A stretch of 56,996 nt of DNA, taken from assembly GCA_009921765.1 (NCBI GenBank), contig RFXC01000004.1:1-56996 (forward strand), written 5' to 3'. The notes under the pieces are model-generated. The model had not been told where the DNA came from, did no database searches, and saw only the letters and a list, made by a program, of their open reading frames with translations. The translations under genes were made by a program, and so were the position numbers. Each line of letters starts with the position of its first letter. Position 1 is the first letter of the stretch. This DNA is from Betaproteobacteria bacterium (GTDB taxonomy: Bacteria > Pseudomonadota > Gammaproteobacteria > Burkholderiales > Burkholderiaceae). Below are positions 9,235 to 21,155 of the stretch, piece after piece.

Positions 9235-9252
9235 CCACTGCTGGCGCAGTGG
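9235..9252. other. Perfect hairpin 3, overlapping the tRNA CCA end
   Basis: CCACTGC pairs with GCAGTGG across TGGC. The right arm is the first seven bases of repeat copy 2 and covers the CCA end of the tRNA-like remnant. Confidence 0.7.
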
Positions 9253-9270
9253 TGCCGGAGGCGGGACTCG
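9246..9270. repeat. Direct repeat, copy 2
   Basis: Identical for 25 bases to 9114-9138. This copy continues into a full T-arm and variable arm; see the tRNA remnant at 9250-9300. Confidence 0.85.
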
Positions 9271-9300
9271 AACCCGCACGCCCTTTCGGGCACCGGAGTT
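9250..9300 (-). pseudogene. tRNA-Leu-like 3' half (remnant)
   Basis: Reading the minus strand, a type-II tRNA 3' half is clear: a variable arm GCCCGAAAGGGC, a perfect T-arm GCGGGTTCGAGTCCCGC, the acceptor strand CTCCGGCA and an encoded CCA. The matching 5' acceptor GCCGGAG, a D-arm and a usable anticodon loop are not found upstream. The best anticodon-arm candidate has a loop AGGAACT without U33. Discriminator A plus a long variable arm point to tRNA-Leu. I therefore call it a remnant or att-like fragment, not a working tRNA. Confidence 0.6.
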
Positions 9301-9356
9301 CCTCCGATTATTGCACAGGGGAAAGGTCTACCGCCGGCGCACCCAACCGCCTCCCC

Positions 9357-9362
9357 TACAAT
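9357..9362 (+). promoter_or_regulatory. Candidate -10 box for queA
   Basis: TACAAT ends 7 bp before the queA ATG at 9370, so a transcript would be leaderless or nearly so. No strong -35 is seen at standard spacing. Confidence 0.35.
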
Positions 9363-9369
9363 CGCGGCC

Positions 9370-11546
<2,177 letters not shown>

Positions 11547-11569
11547 TGCCCACCTGCAGCGCCGCAGTC

Positions 11570-11575
11570 TATAAT
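11570..11575 (+). promoter_or_regulatory. Candidate -10 box for yajC-secD-secF
   Basis: A perfect TATAAT lies between tgt and yajC, 29 bp before the yajC start. The -35 region is weak. An AAGGAGAG ribosome-binding site follows at about 11590. Confidence 0.45.
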
Positions 11576-11604
11576 CGAAGGTTTGCCGAAAAGGAGAGAA
11601 TTCC

Positions 11605-11961
11605 GTGCTGATTTCAACGGCTTACGCGCAGGCCTCGGGCGGATCCGCAGAGAGCCAGCTGGTCGGTTTCCTGCCGATCATCCTGATGTTCGTGGTGCTC
11701 TACTTCCTGATGATCCGTCCTCAGATGAAGCGCAACAAGGAGCATCGCGCCATGATGGGCGCGCTCAAGAAGGGTGATGAAGTCGTCACCGCCGGGGGCA
11801 TGGTCGGCCGCATCACCAAGGTCGGCGAAACCTACGTCACGATCGAGATCGCGCAATTGCCCGAGGCTCGCCACGGGCAGGACCCGCAGGGCGTGGAGGT
11901 CACTTTCCAGAAAAGCGCCATCCAGACGCTGCTGCCCAACGGCACGATCAAAGCCATCTGA
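11605..11961 (+). CDS. yajC: Preprotein translocase accessory subunit YajC
   Basis: A 118-residue single-span inner membrane protein that associates with SecDF. One hydrophobic segment (FLPIILMFVVLYFLMIRPQ, about residues 23-41) is followed by the family motif RPQMKRNKEHRAMMGALKKG and a small KOW-like domain with GDEVVTAGGMVGRITKVGE. Start is GTG at 11605 with AAGGAG ahead. secD follows after 111 bp. Confidence 0.95.
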   Translation: MLISTAYAQASGGSAESQLVGFLPIILMFVVLYFLMIRPQMKRNKEHRAMMGALKKGDEVVTAGGMVGRITKVGETYVTIEIAQLPEARHGQDPQGVEVTFQKSAIQTLLPNGTIKAI

Positions 11962-12072
11962 TGCGCGCGGGCCGCTGAGCACCGGTGCCGGGCGATCCGC
12001 GTCTGCCCGGCATCGCCAAACCCCGGCGATACCCCGCACGTCACAACGATCTGGCCCGCTCCAGAGGACACG

Positions 12073-13956
12073 ATGAACCGCTACCCGATCTGGAAATACA
12101 TCGCGATGCTCATATCGCTGGTGCTGGGCCTGCTTTACACCTTGCCGAATTTCTACGGCGAGGCGCCAGCGGTTCAGGTCTCGAGCGGGAAGGCCACCGT
12201 CAAGGTGGAGGCGGCGATGATGGGCCGGGTGGAGGCAACCCTCAAGCGCGCGAGCATCGAGCCCACCGGCCTCTTTTTCGATGGCAACTCGGTCAAGGTG
12301 CGGCTTCGTGACAACGATACCCAGCTCAAGGCCAAAGATGCCCTGGTCGCCGATCTGAACCCCGACGCGGCCGACCCGTCTTACATCGTGGCACTCAACC
12401 TGCTGTCGAGCTCGCCTGACTGGCTGACCGCCCTGCGCGCGCTTCCCATGTACCTGGGACTTGACCTGCGGGGCGGTGTGCACTTCCTTCTCCAGGTGGA
12501 CATGAAGCAGGCGCTCAGCAAGCGTCTCGATGCCACGGTGGGCGACCTGCGTACGCAACTGCGCGAAAAAAATCTCCGTCATGCCGGTATCAGCCGCTCG
12601 GGCGACACCATCGAAATCCGCTTCCGCGATGCCGACACGCGGGCCCGCACGCTCACGCTGCTGCGCGACACGCAACCCGATTTCAGCCTGTCCGAAGCCG
12701 GCGAAGGCGCTGAACTTCGGCTGGTCGCGGCCTTCAAGCCCGAGGCCGCGCGCCGAGTGCAGGAATCGGCACTCAAGCAGAACATCACCACGCTGTCGAA
12801 CCGCATCAACGAACTGGGCGTGGCCGAGCCCATCATCCAGCAGCAGGGCCTCGACCGTGTCGTGGTGCAACTGCCGGGGGTTCAGGACACCGCCAAGGCG
12901 AAAGACATCCTGGGACGAACCGCCACGCTGGAAGTACGCATGGTGTGCGAGGCACCCGACGAGCAGGCCGCCTTCGCTGCCGGCACGGTCCCCTTCGGAT
13001 GCGAGCGCTACACCGAACGCGATGGCCGCCCGATCCTGATCCGACGCCAGGTGGTGCTCACCGGAGACAACCTCAACGATGCACAGGCGGGCTTTGATTC
13101 GCAAACCCAGGAGCCTGCGGTTCATCTCACCTTGGATGCCAAGGGCGCGCGAATCTTTCGCGACGTCACTCGCGAAAACGTCGGCAAGCGGATGGCGATT
13201 CTGCTGATCGAAAAGGGCAAGGGCGAGGTGGTCACCGCGCCGGTGATCCGTACCGAAATTGGCGGCGGGCGCGTGCAGATCTCTGGCCGCATGACCACCA
13301 CCGAAGCAAACGACGTGGCGCTCCTGCTGCGCGCAGGCTCGCTTGCCGCCCCCATGGAAATCATCGAGGAACGCACGATCGGTCCCAGCCTGGGCGCCGA
13401 AAACATCAGCAAGGGGTTCCTGTCCACGGTCTGGGGCTTTGCCGCAATCGCCCTCTTCATGTGCGCCTACTACCTGCTGTTTGGCGCATTCTCCACGCTC
13501 GCGCTGGCGCTGAATGTTCTCCTTCTGGTGGCGCTCCTGTCGCTCCTGCAGGCCACCCTCACGCTTCCCGGTATTGCAGCGATTGCGCTTACGCTCGGCA
13601 TGGCAATTGACGCCAACGTACTGATCAACGAACGCATTCGCGAGGAACTCAGGAATGGCGCCACGCCCCAAGCGGCGATCGTTGCCGGGTATGACCGCGC
13701 CTGGGGCACCATTCTCGATTCCAACATCACCACGCTGATCGCAGGCGTGGCGCTGCTGGCGTTCGGTTCCGGCGCCGTGCGCGGCTTTGCGGTCGTTCAC
13801 TGCCTGGGCATCCTCACCTCCATGTTTTCAGCCGTGTTCTTCTCGCGCGGTCTGGTCAATCTCTGGTACGGGCGCATGAAGCGTGTGCCCAGCCTGTCGA
13901 TCGGACAGATCTGGAAGCCCGACACCGCGGCGGCCTCGCCCGCCAAGCGCGGCTGA
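12073..13956 (+). CDS. secD: Protein translocase subunit SecD
   Basis: A 627-residue RND-type membrane protein that, with SecF, uses the proton gradient to pull secreted proteins through SecYEG. An N-terminal membrane anchor (about residues 7-25) precedes the signature LGLDLRGGVHFLLQVDMKQA near residue 132 and the periplasmic P1 domain. Five C-terminal membrane spans include ALTLGMAIDANVLINERIRE with the conserved Asp and Arg of the proton path. Length matches beta- and gammaproteobacterial SecD. Confidence 0.97.
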   Translation: MNRYPIWKYIAMLISLVLGLLYTLPNFYGEAPAVQVSSGKATVKVEAAMMGRVEATLKRASIEPTGLFFDGNSVKVRLRDNDTQLKAKDALVADLNPDAADPSYIVALNLLSSSPDWLTALRALPMYLGLDLRGGVHFLLQVDMKQALSKRLDATVGDLRTQLREKNLRHAGISRSGDTIEIRFRDADTRARTLTLLRDTQPDFSLSEAGEGAELRLVAAFKPEAARRVQESALKQNITTLSNRINELGVAEPIIQQQGLDRVVVQLPGVQDTAKAKDILGRTATLEVRMVCEAPDEQAAFAAGTVPFGCERYTERDGRPILIRRQVVLTGDNLNDAQAGFDSQTQEPAVHLTLDAKGARIFRDVTRENVGKRMAILLIEKGKGEVVTAPVIRTEIGGGRVQISGRMTTTEANDVALLLRAGSLAAPMEIIEERTIGPSLGAENISKGFLSTVWGFAAIALFMCAYYLLFGAFSTLALALNVLLLVALLSLLQATLTLPGIAAIALTLGMAIDANVLINERIREELRNGATPQAAIVAGYDRAWGTILDSNITTLIAGVALLAFGSGAVRGFAVVHCLGILTSMFSAVFFSRGLVNLWYGRMKRVPSLSIGQIWKPDTAAASPAKRG

Positions 13957-14010
13957 TCGCGCGCCACCGCCCCCCGACACCACCGCATAGCGAACCCGCA
14001 GGAAGCCACC

Positions 14011-14955
14011 ATGGAATTTTTCCGGATTCGGCGCGACATCCCGTTCATGCGCCACGCGCTGGTGTTCAACGTCATCTCGGTGCTCACGTTCGTGGCGGCG
14101 GTCGCGTTTCTGGCCATCCGTGGCCTCAACTTCTCAATCGAGTTCACCGGCGGCACCGTGATGGAAGTCGCCTATCCCAAGGCGGCCGAGCTTGAAACCA
14201 TCCGAGCCAAGGTGATCGAGCTCGGCTACGCCGACGCTCAGGTGCAGAACTTCGGCACCTCGCGCGATGTCATGATCCGTCTGCCCCTGAAAGACGGCTC
14301 GGGGGCTGCCGCAGCACGCCAGAGCGATCAGGTCATGGCGGCGCTCAAGGCAGCCGATGCCGGCGTTGAGCTGCGCCGGGTCGAGTTCGTCGGCCCGCAG
14401 GTTGGGAAGGAGCTCTTCACCGACGGAGCCCTCGCACTGCTCCTGGTGGTGGTGGGCATCATGATCTACCTCGCCTTCCGGTTTGAATGGAAATTTTCGG
14501 TGGCGGCCATCGTGGCAAACCTGCACGACGTCATCATCATCCTCGGATTTTTCGCTGCCTTTCAGTGGGAGTTTTCGCTATCGGTGTTGGCTGCCGTGCT
14601 GGCGGTGCTGGGCTACTCGGTCAATGAGTCGGTCGTGATCTTCGACCGGATCCGGGAGAACTTCCGCAAGATGCGAAAGGCAAGCACCGTCGAGGTCATC
14701 GACAACGCCATCACTTCAACCATCTCGCGCACCATCATCACGCACGGCTCCACACAGATCATGGTGCTGTCCATGCTGATTTTTGGCGGGCCCACACTCC
14801 ATTATTTCGCGCTTGCGCTCACCATCGGCATTCTGTTCGGCATTTATTCTTCAGTGTTCGTGGCGGCTGCCATCGCAATGTGGCTGGGCGTGCGCCGGGA
14901 AGACCTGGTGAAGCCGCCCAAGAAAAACCAGGAAGGCGAGCCCGAGCTTCCCTGA
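14011..14955 (+). CDS. secF: Protein translocase subunit SecF
   Basis: A 314-residue partner of SecD. It has MEFFRIRRDIPFMRHALVF at the start, the FSIEFTGGTVMEV motif after the first membrane span, and in the C-terminal half VLGYSVNESVVIFDRIREN followed by SRTIITHGSTQIMVLSMLIF, both characteristic of SecF. Six spans are predicted by eye. It starts 54 bp after secD and closes the yajC-secD-secF unit. Confidence 0.97.
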   Translation: MEFFRIRRDIPFMRHALVFNVISVLTFVAAVAFLAIRGLNFSIEFTGGTVMEVAYPKAAELETIRAKVIELGYADAQVQNFGTSRDVMIRLPLKDGSGAAAARQSDQVMAALKAADAGVELRRVEFVGPQVGKELFTDGALALLLVVVGIMIYLAFRFEWKFSVAAIVANLHDVIIILGFFAAFQWEFSLSVLAAVLAVLGYSVNESVVIFDRIRENFRKMRKASTVEVIDNAITSTISRTIITHGSTQIMVLSMLIFGGPTLHYFALALTIGILFGIYSSVFVAAAIAMWLGVRREDLVKPPKKNQEGEPELP

Positions 14956-15043
14956 GCGGCCTCGCCAGCTGCCTGCCCGCATCACGATTGTGCGACGCCA
15001 GCACTCGCCTGCCCGTGAGCCCCTGCCAAAGGTTTTCCTCACC

Positions 15044-15526
15044 ATGGATATCGCCCTCTGGATCCTCGCATTCGCACTGATCACCGTCGGCCTCGTCGGC
15101 ACGGTCATGCCTGCCTTGCCAGGGCCGCCGCTGGTATTGCTCGGCATTCTGCTCGCCGCCTGGATTGATCGCTTCGCCAAGATTTCCGGGCTGGTCTGCG
15201 CCATCGTCTCGGTGCTCGCCCTGGCAGCCATTGCCATTGACTGGATCGCCGGCGCACTGGGCGCCCGCCGGGTGGGTGCCTCCAAGTGGGCGGTGGTCGG
15301 CGCCACCGTGGGCGCCATCCTCGGCGTACTGAGCGGCTTCTGGGGCCTTTTGTTCATGCCGCTCGCCGGTGCCGCGATCGGCGAGTTCATCGCCCGCCAG
15401 GACCTGTTGCGCGCGGGTCAGGTCGGGCTTGCCACCTGGATCGGCATGCTGCTGGGAACGGTCGCCAAACTTGCGATTGTCGCCATGATGATCGGCATTT
15501 TCGCGGGGGCGCTGCTGCTCGCCTGA
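15044..15526 (+). CDS. DUF456 family membrane protein
   Basis: A 160-residue, strongly hydrophobic protein with five to six spans. It carries the Gly/Pro-rich opening VGTVMPALPGPPLVLLGILL and the repeated GATVGAILG / GAAIGEFIARQD helix pattern that define DUF456. No function is known. ATG 15044 is chosen over the 18-codon upstream extension because the conserved part starts MDIALWILAFALI. It lies 88 bp after secF and 4 bp before the cytochrome b gene, so it is probably co-transcribed with the latter. Confidence 0.85.
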   Translation: MDIALWILAFALITVGLVGTVMPALPGPPLVLLGILLAAWIDRFAKISGLVCAIVSVLALAAIAIDWIAGALGARRVGASKWAVVGATVGAILGVLSGFWGLLFMPLAGAAIGEFIARQDLLRAGQVGLATWIGMLLGTVAKLAIVAMMIGIFAGALLLA

Positions 15527-15530
15527 GTCG

Positions 15531-16178
15531 ATGAACACCTCCACAGTTCGCATCTGGGATCTGCCCACGCGGCTCTTTCACTGGGGCCTCGCAATCAGCA
15601 TTGCCGGTTCGATCATCAGCATCAAGACCGGTCACACCGATTGGCATTTCAGGTTTGGCTACCTGATCCTCACGCTGCTGCTCTTCCGACTGGTCTGGGG
15701 CTTTGCAGGCCCGCGCTACGCGCGGTTTTCAAGCTTTCCACCCAGCCTTGCCGCGGCCTGGGCCCATATCCGCGGGCGCGCAGCCCCCACCCCGGGCCAC
15801 TCACCCCTCGCAGCATGGTCAGTGTATGCGCTGCTCGCCTCGTGCACGTTTCAGGTGGTGAGCGGGCTCTTCTCGAACGATGGCATCGTATGGGACGGAC
15901 CGCTTCGGAAGTGGATCACCGGCAGCTTGAGCGATGCCATCACAGCGCTTCATCTCGCCAACCGGTTTGTGCTGATTGCCCTCATTGCGCTCCACCTGAT
16001 TGCCATCGCCTGGTATCGGTTCGCGCGAGGCAAACGGCTGGTGCGGCCGATGATCAGCGGTGACAGCGCAGACGCGCCCGCCAACGCCGAACCAGCGCAA
16101 GACAACGGCGCGGTGAGACTTCGCGCGCTCGCGATTTTTCTTGCCGCGGGTGCGGCGGTCGGCTGGCTGGTCCGCTGA
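15531..16178 (+). CDS. Cytochrome b561-like membrane protein
   Basis: A 215-residue di-haem b-type cytochrome of the Ni-hydrogenase/cytochrome b561 superfamily. VRIWDLPTRLFHWGLAISIA supplies the first haem His, HLANRFVLIALIALHLIAIA the C-terminal pair. Four membrane spans plus a final hydrophobic C-terminal segment are seen. It would take quinol electrons and pass them to a periplasmic acceptor. A cytochrome c' gene converges on it 31 bp downstream, which suggests, but does not show, that the two are redox partners. Confidence 0.88.
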   Translation: MNTSTVRIWDLPTRLFHWGLAISIAGSIISIKTGHTDWHFRFGYLILTLLLFRLVWGFAGPRYARFSSFPPSLAAAWAHIRGRAAPTPGHSPLAAWSVYALLASCTFQVVSGLFSNDGIVWDGPLRKWITGSLSDAITALHLANRFVLIALIALHLIAIAWYRFARGKRLVRPMISGDSADAPANAEPAQDNGAVRLRALAIFLAAGAAVGWLVR

Positions 16179-16209
16179 GCGCCTCAGCCAGCGCCGCCCA
16201 GGCAACCGA

Positions 16210-16665
16210 TCAGCGAACCTGCCGGAAACTCTCGTGGCACTCGCGGCACACCCGCGAGGTGGCACCCACTTGGGCTTTGAGCCCGTCGAGCGTGGCCACA
16301 GCGGCCGGCAGCTTGGCGGTCTGCGCCTTGAGATCGCCCTGCAGTTTGGTGAACGCAGCAGCGTCTTTCCAGGGATCGCCCTTGATCTTGGCCGCACCAG
16401 TATTCGATCCTGGCGGGAACGCATCCCATGGCAGGTGACTCACCACTTCAACCACCCGCGCCGATGCCTGCGCCGCCGCGGCATCGAACGGCACATCACC
16501 GCGCGCCATGGCGCCCAATCGCCCCATGTGCGTGGTGAGCACTGTAAAGGCCGACTGGCGATACTTGATCGCATCATCGGGCTTGGCAAACTGCGCCGAC
16601 GCGCCGGTGCTGTAAAGAGATCCGGAGACAGCGAGCACTGCCGCTGCAAGTGCGAGACGTTTCAT
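16210..16665 (-). CDS. Cytochrome c' (c556-type)
   Basis: A 151-residue periplasmic cytochrome. A signal peptide (MKRLALAAAVLAVSG, cleavage near ASA-QF) precedes a four-helix-bundle domain, and the covalent haem site CRECH lies close to the C-terminus, as in cytochromes c'. The family binds NO and CO and is linked to nitrosative-stress protection; some members act in electron transfer. It converges with the cytochrome b gene. Purple phototrophs very commonly have cytochrome c'. Confidence 0.92.
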   Translation of the reverse strand: MKRLALAAAVLAVSGSLYSTGASAQFAKPDDAIKYRQSAFTVLTTHMGRLGAMARGDVPFDAAAAQASARVVEVVSHLPWDAFPPGSNTGAAKIKGDPWKDAAAFTKLQGDLKAQTAKLPAAVATLDGLKAQVGATSRVCRECHESFRQVR

Positions 16666-16961
16666 GGCGACATCCTCGGAACGGTGCGATGGAGGGTGGA
16701 GCGCCGGTTAGCACTCCCGCTGCCGTCGAGGATATCAGCCCACCCGCGAACAAACCCTGATTGACCCGCTTGGTTGCTCAGTCGCTTCGCGACCTGGCCA
16801 TCATGCGCTCGTGCGCCCGACGCAGTCGCCCGGCGAGGCAGCGCTCGGCCAGGTCGCTCGCTGGTCTGACGGGTCATCCGCGATCCGCCTGATCGCCCCC
16901 GATCTGACGGGTCATCCGCGATCCGCCTTCGCCCCCGATCTGCGACGAATCGCCCCCTCAG
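16666..16961. other. Intergenic region with short tandem repeat
   Basis: This 296-bp gap between the cytochrome c' gene start and the purB stop holds no credible gene. The half nearest the cytochrome should contain its promoter, but I see no clear -35/-10 pair. The purB-side third holds the 38-bp-period repeat. No terminator hairpin with a T-run is seen behind purB. Confidence 0.6.
16865..16940. repeat. Two-copy tandem repeat, 38-bp period
   Basis: The 26-base core starting TCTGACGGGTCATCCGCG occurs at 16865-16890 and 16903-16928, each followed by a 10-12 base TCGCCCCCGA-like spacer. A decayed third start (TCTGCGACGAATCGCCCC) follows at 16939. It abuts the 3' end of purB. Confidence 0.75.
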
Positions 16962-18464
<1,503 letters not shown>

Positions 18465-18491
18465 TCATCCGTTTGGAGGATGGTCGATTGA

Positions 18492-18497
18492 TATACT
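18492..18497 (+). promoter_or_regulatory. Candidate -10 box for the GST gene
   Basis: TATACT in the 238-bp purB/GST divergent gap, 86 bp before the GST ATG. No convincing -35. The rest of the gap shows nothing recognisable. Confidence 0.3.
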
Positions 18498-18582
18498 CGG
18501 AGGTTGCGTCATGTGGCGCCCCCGCAGTCTGGTTTGTCCCGAATCGCCTGGAACACCCTCCCCCCTCAGAGCAGATACCCTG

Positions 18583-19194
18583 ATGAAACTCGTCGGCTCC
18601 CATGGCAGTCCCTTCGCACGCAAAGTGCGCGTTGTGATGGCTGAAAAGAAAATTGATTGCCAGTTCGAGTCCATCAACGTGGCCGAAAGCCACGCCCACA
18701 CGCTGCAGTTCAATCCTCTGGGCAAGGTTCCCTATCTCGTCCTCGATGACGACGAAGTGCTGTTCGATTCGCGCGTGATCGTTGACTATCTCGATAACCT
18801 CACCCCGGTGCATCGTCTGATCCCTGCAAGCGGCCGCCCCCGCGCCGAGGTCAAGGTCTGGGAAGCCCTGGCCGATGGCATGCTCGAGGCGGCCGGTCTG
18901 ATCAGACTCGAATCCATGCGCCCGCAGGCCCAGCAGAACGAAGCCTGGGTGCTCAAGCAGCAGAGCAAGGTCGATGCCGCGCTCGCCGCACTGTCAAAAC
19001 GGCTGGGTGATCAGCCCTACTGCGTCGATGGCAAATATTCGCTCGCCGACATCGCCGTGGGTTGTGCGCTGGGTTATCTGGCCTGGCGCTTTCCGCACCT
19101 GGAGTGGCGCGGCCACTATCCAAATCTGGGCGCGCTGGTTGACAAGCTGTCGGCGCGGCCGAGCTTCGCCGATACCGTGCCGCCCGCCCAATAA
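18583..19194 (+). CDS. Glutathione S-transferase family protein
   Basis: A 203-residue cytosolic GST. The N-terminal thioredoxin-like domain begins MKLVGSHGSPFARKVRVVMA with the SPFARKVR active-site loop, followed by NPLGKVPYLVLDD (cis-Pro) and LFDSRVIVDYLD (Glu/Asp-Ser glutathione-binding motif). A helical domain with YSLADIAVGCALGYL completes it. The in-frame extension back to 18349 is not conserved-looking; ATG 18583 begins the domain. It converges on puhE, the first gene at the photosynthesis block edge, with no recognisable terminator in the 71-bp gap. Confidence 0.92.
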   Translation: MKLVGSHGSPFARKVRVVMAEKKIDCQFESINVAESHAHTLQFNPLGKVPYLVLDDDEVLFDSRVIVDYLDNLTPVHRLIPASGRPRAEVKVWEALADGMLEAAGLIRLESMRPQAQQNEAWVLKQQSKVDAALAALSKRLGDQPYCVDGKYSLADIAVGCALGYLAWRFPHLEWRGHYPNLGALVDKLSARPSFADTVPPAQ

Positions 19195-19265
19195 GGGCGC
19201 GGGCTCGAGCAACCCGCCGCAGCGCCCCCCGCCGCAGCGACCCACCGCCACGCCGTGCTACCCGC

Positions 19266-20018
19266 CTAGCCTCGCCCTTTCAGCGCCCAGCGCCACAGCG
19301 ACTGCGGCTGCATGGGAATGATGAGCAGCCAGTGCTCAACAATGGCGAGGACCAGAAGAGAGCCCACCAACCCCAGCGCCGTTTCCTCGTAGGCGCTGTC
19401 GGTTCTGACCGCCGCGACCCAGACCAGCACCGCAATCACGCTGGCCAGCCCTACGCTGAAGGGAAAGAGCGCATTGAAGCGCCGACGCGAAAAATAACTG
19501 AGCAGGTAATGGAGCGAAGGCGGCAAAAAGGGCTCGTAAAAATTTTTCACGCCCAGAAAAATGTTGAGCTTGGCGCTCAGCCGCATCACCCATAAAACCA
19601 GCCACACCTGCGCTGCCACCGGGTTGGGTGCACTGAGGCTGGGCAGCAGCACCGCGACCCCCAGCAACAGCAGTGCGAGTTCGTGATGCGCGATAGCGGT
19701 GAAGGCATACCAGGCACGGCGCCAACCCGACACCGGCGGGCATGGCGCACGGTTGGGTCCAGTGACCAGCCCCAGCAAAAACGCCACTTCCTGCCATGCC
19801 CAGACCAGCACGGCCGACACGAAAGCGAGATAGGCCCCCAGCGGTGTGACCAGGTCGCGTGTGACCACCACCCCTGCCATCCCAAGGAGCAGCAAAAGCG
19901 AGGCCGCCGCCATGGCCCCGCGCTGCCGGCCCGCCGACGGCTGGATCGCGCGGAGCACCAGCCCGGTGGACAACCACCAGACGCCGAGCGTGAACGCGAT
20001 GGGAAGGAGGAGCGCCAC
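19266..20018 (-). CDS. puhE: Photosynthetic complex assembly protein PuhE
   Basis: A 250-residue polytopic membrane protein (about seven spans), last gene of the bchF-to-puhE operon. It matches the PuhE type by size, position downstream of acsF, and the segments VWAWQEVAFLLGLVTGPNR and KLNIFLGVKNFYEPFLPP. PuhE influences reaction centre and LH1 assembly and bacteriochlorophyll levels in Rhodobacter capsulatus. It starts 38 bp after acsF. The photosynthesis block ends here; the next gene is the convergent GST. Confidence 0.88.
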   Translation of the reverse strand: MALLLPIAFTLGVWWLSTGLVLRAIQPSAGRQRGAMAAASLLLLLGMAGVVVTRDLVTPLGAYLAFVSAVLVWAWQEVAFLLGLVTGPNRAPCPPVSGWRRAWYAFTAIAHHELALLLLGVAVLLPSLSAPNPVAAQVWLVLWVMRLSAKLNIFLGVKNFYEPFLPPSLHYLLSYFSRRRFNALFPFSVGLASVIAVLVWVAAVRTDSAYEETALGLVGSLLVLAIVEHWLLIIPMQPQSLWRWALKGRG

Positions 20019-20056
20019 GTGGACTCAGGCTCGCTGCGGAAGCGGGCGACGACGCA

Positions 20057-21133
20057 TCACCAGCTGGGCGCGAGCCGCGCATCGTCTGGTAGCCGATTCT
20101 CGCGTACCGGAAGCAGGAACATGCGGCTGAAGACGACAGCTGCCTGCGCCGCAAGCAGCCCGCGCCGGATCGTGGCAAACACACCACCCCGAGCCTTCTC
20201 GGCATCCACCGCGTTCTGAAGGTCACGCAAACGGTTGAGACCCGCGATGAAACGCGGATCGTCGTAACACAGCGTGACCGGGAACACCTGCTTGCAGATC
20301 TCGGTGGTGATCGCAAACACCTTCTGATCGTATTCGCTGGGATCGAGTCCGAGCGCCTGGTGCAACGCAGGCCGCGTGTGATCACGCACATACATGGTGG
20401 CAAACACCGCGAGCTGGAAGAACCGGATCCAGAGTCGGTTCACGCCCGTGAGCAGTTTCGGGTTGGCACGCATCAGCAGCGCAAACGCCTCGCCATGCCG
20501 GAACTCGTCATTGCACCATTTTTCAAACCACAGAAAGATCGGGTGGAAGCGAAGCTCTGGATGACGCTCCACCTGACGGTAAATGGTGATGTAGCGCGCG
20601 TAGCCGATTTTTTCCGAAAGGTAGGTCGCGTAGAAGATGAACTTGGGTTTGAAGTAGGTGTACTTCTTAACCTTGGTGAGCAGCCCCAGATCCACGCCGA
20701 TGCCAAAGTCCTTCAGCCACTGATTGATGAAGCCCGCGTGTCGCGATTCGTCGCGCGCCATGTAGCCAAAGAGCGCCTTCATGTCGGGGTTGTCCACCTT
20801 GCGCCGCAGTTCGGCGTAGAGCACGCAACCCGAGAACTCGGACGTGATCGAGCTGATCAGGAAGTCGGTGAATTCCTTGTAGAGCTCAGGATCGAGCTTG
20901 GAGTAGTCACGATCCATATCCGCGGGCCGCTGGAAGTGGTCGATGTTGTTATCGCCCTCGAACTCGGCCATCAGCGCATTCCACTGCGGGCGGATGTTGT
21001 CGACCGAGATCCGATTGATGGCATCCGCATCGGTTGTGTAGAACCGAGGCGAAATGAGGGACTCGGTCATTGCCATGCGGGTTGATTCACTGATCTCGTC
21101 GGGGCGACGGCCTGGCCTTTGCGCGGTACTCAT
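20057..21133 (-). CDS. acsF: Oxygen-dependent Mg-protoporphyrin IX monomethyl ester cyclase
   Basis: A 358-residue di-iron protein that forms ring E of chlorophyll using O2. It has two ExxH iron-ligand motifs, RDESRHAGF and [10 protein letters not shown], plus the earlier Glu-bearing [11 protein letters not shown] segment, and the family wording [14 protein letters not shown] '[15 protein letters not shown]'. ATG 21133 (MSTAQRP) is used; the open frame extends 79 codons further into puhC but without similarity. It sits between puhC (22 bp) and puhE (38 bp), as in Rubrivivax-type clusters. No bchE (anaerobic cyclase) is in the window, so ring closure here depends on oxygen unless bchE lies elsewhere. 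Confidence 0.95.
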   Translation of the reverse strand: MSTAQRPGRRPDEISESTRMAMTESLISPRFYTTDADAINRISVDNIRPQWNALMAEFEGDNNIDHFQRPADMDRDYSKLDPELYKEFTDFLISSITSEFSGCVLYAELRRKVDNPDMKALFGYMARDESRHAGFINQWLKDFGIGVDLGLLTKVKKYTYFKPKFIFYATYLSEKIGYARYITIYRQVERHPELRFHPIFLWFEKWCNDEFRHGEAFALLMRANPKLLTGVNRLWIRFFQLAVFATMYVRDHTRPALHQALGLDPSEYDQKVFAITTEICKQVFPVTLCYDDPRFIAGLNRLRDLQNAVDAEKARGGVFATIRRGLLAAQAAVVFSRMFLLPVRENRLPDDARLAPSW

Positions 21134-21155
21134 CACGGAATCTCCGGAAATGAAC

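Noticed and set aside
9250..9340. Complete tRNA-Leu gene on the minus strand
   Set aside because: The 5' acceptor strand, D-arm and a loop with U33 and a valid anticodon are not present, although the 3' half is perfect.
11614..13800. A 728-codon open frame antisense to yajC-secD
   Set aside because: It mirrors two clearly conserved sec genes; its translation is His/Arg/Gly-rich with no domain. High GC opens such antisense frames.
16865..16957. CRISPR array
   Set aside because: Only two and a half units with nearly identical 'spacers' and no cas genes; it is a plain tandem repeat.
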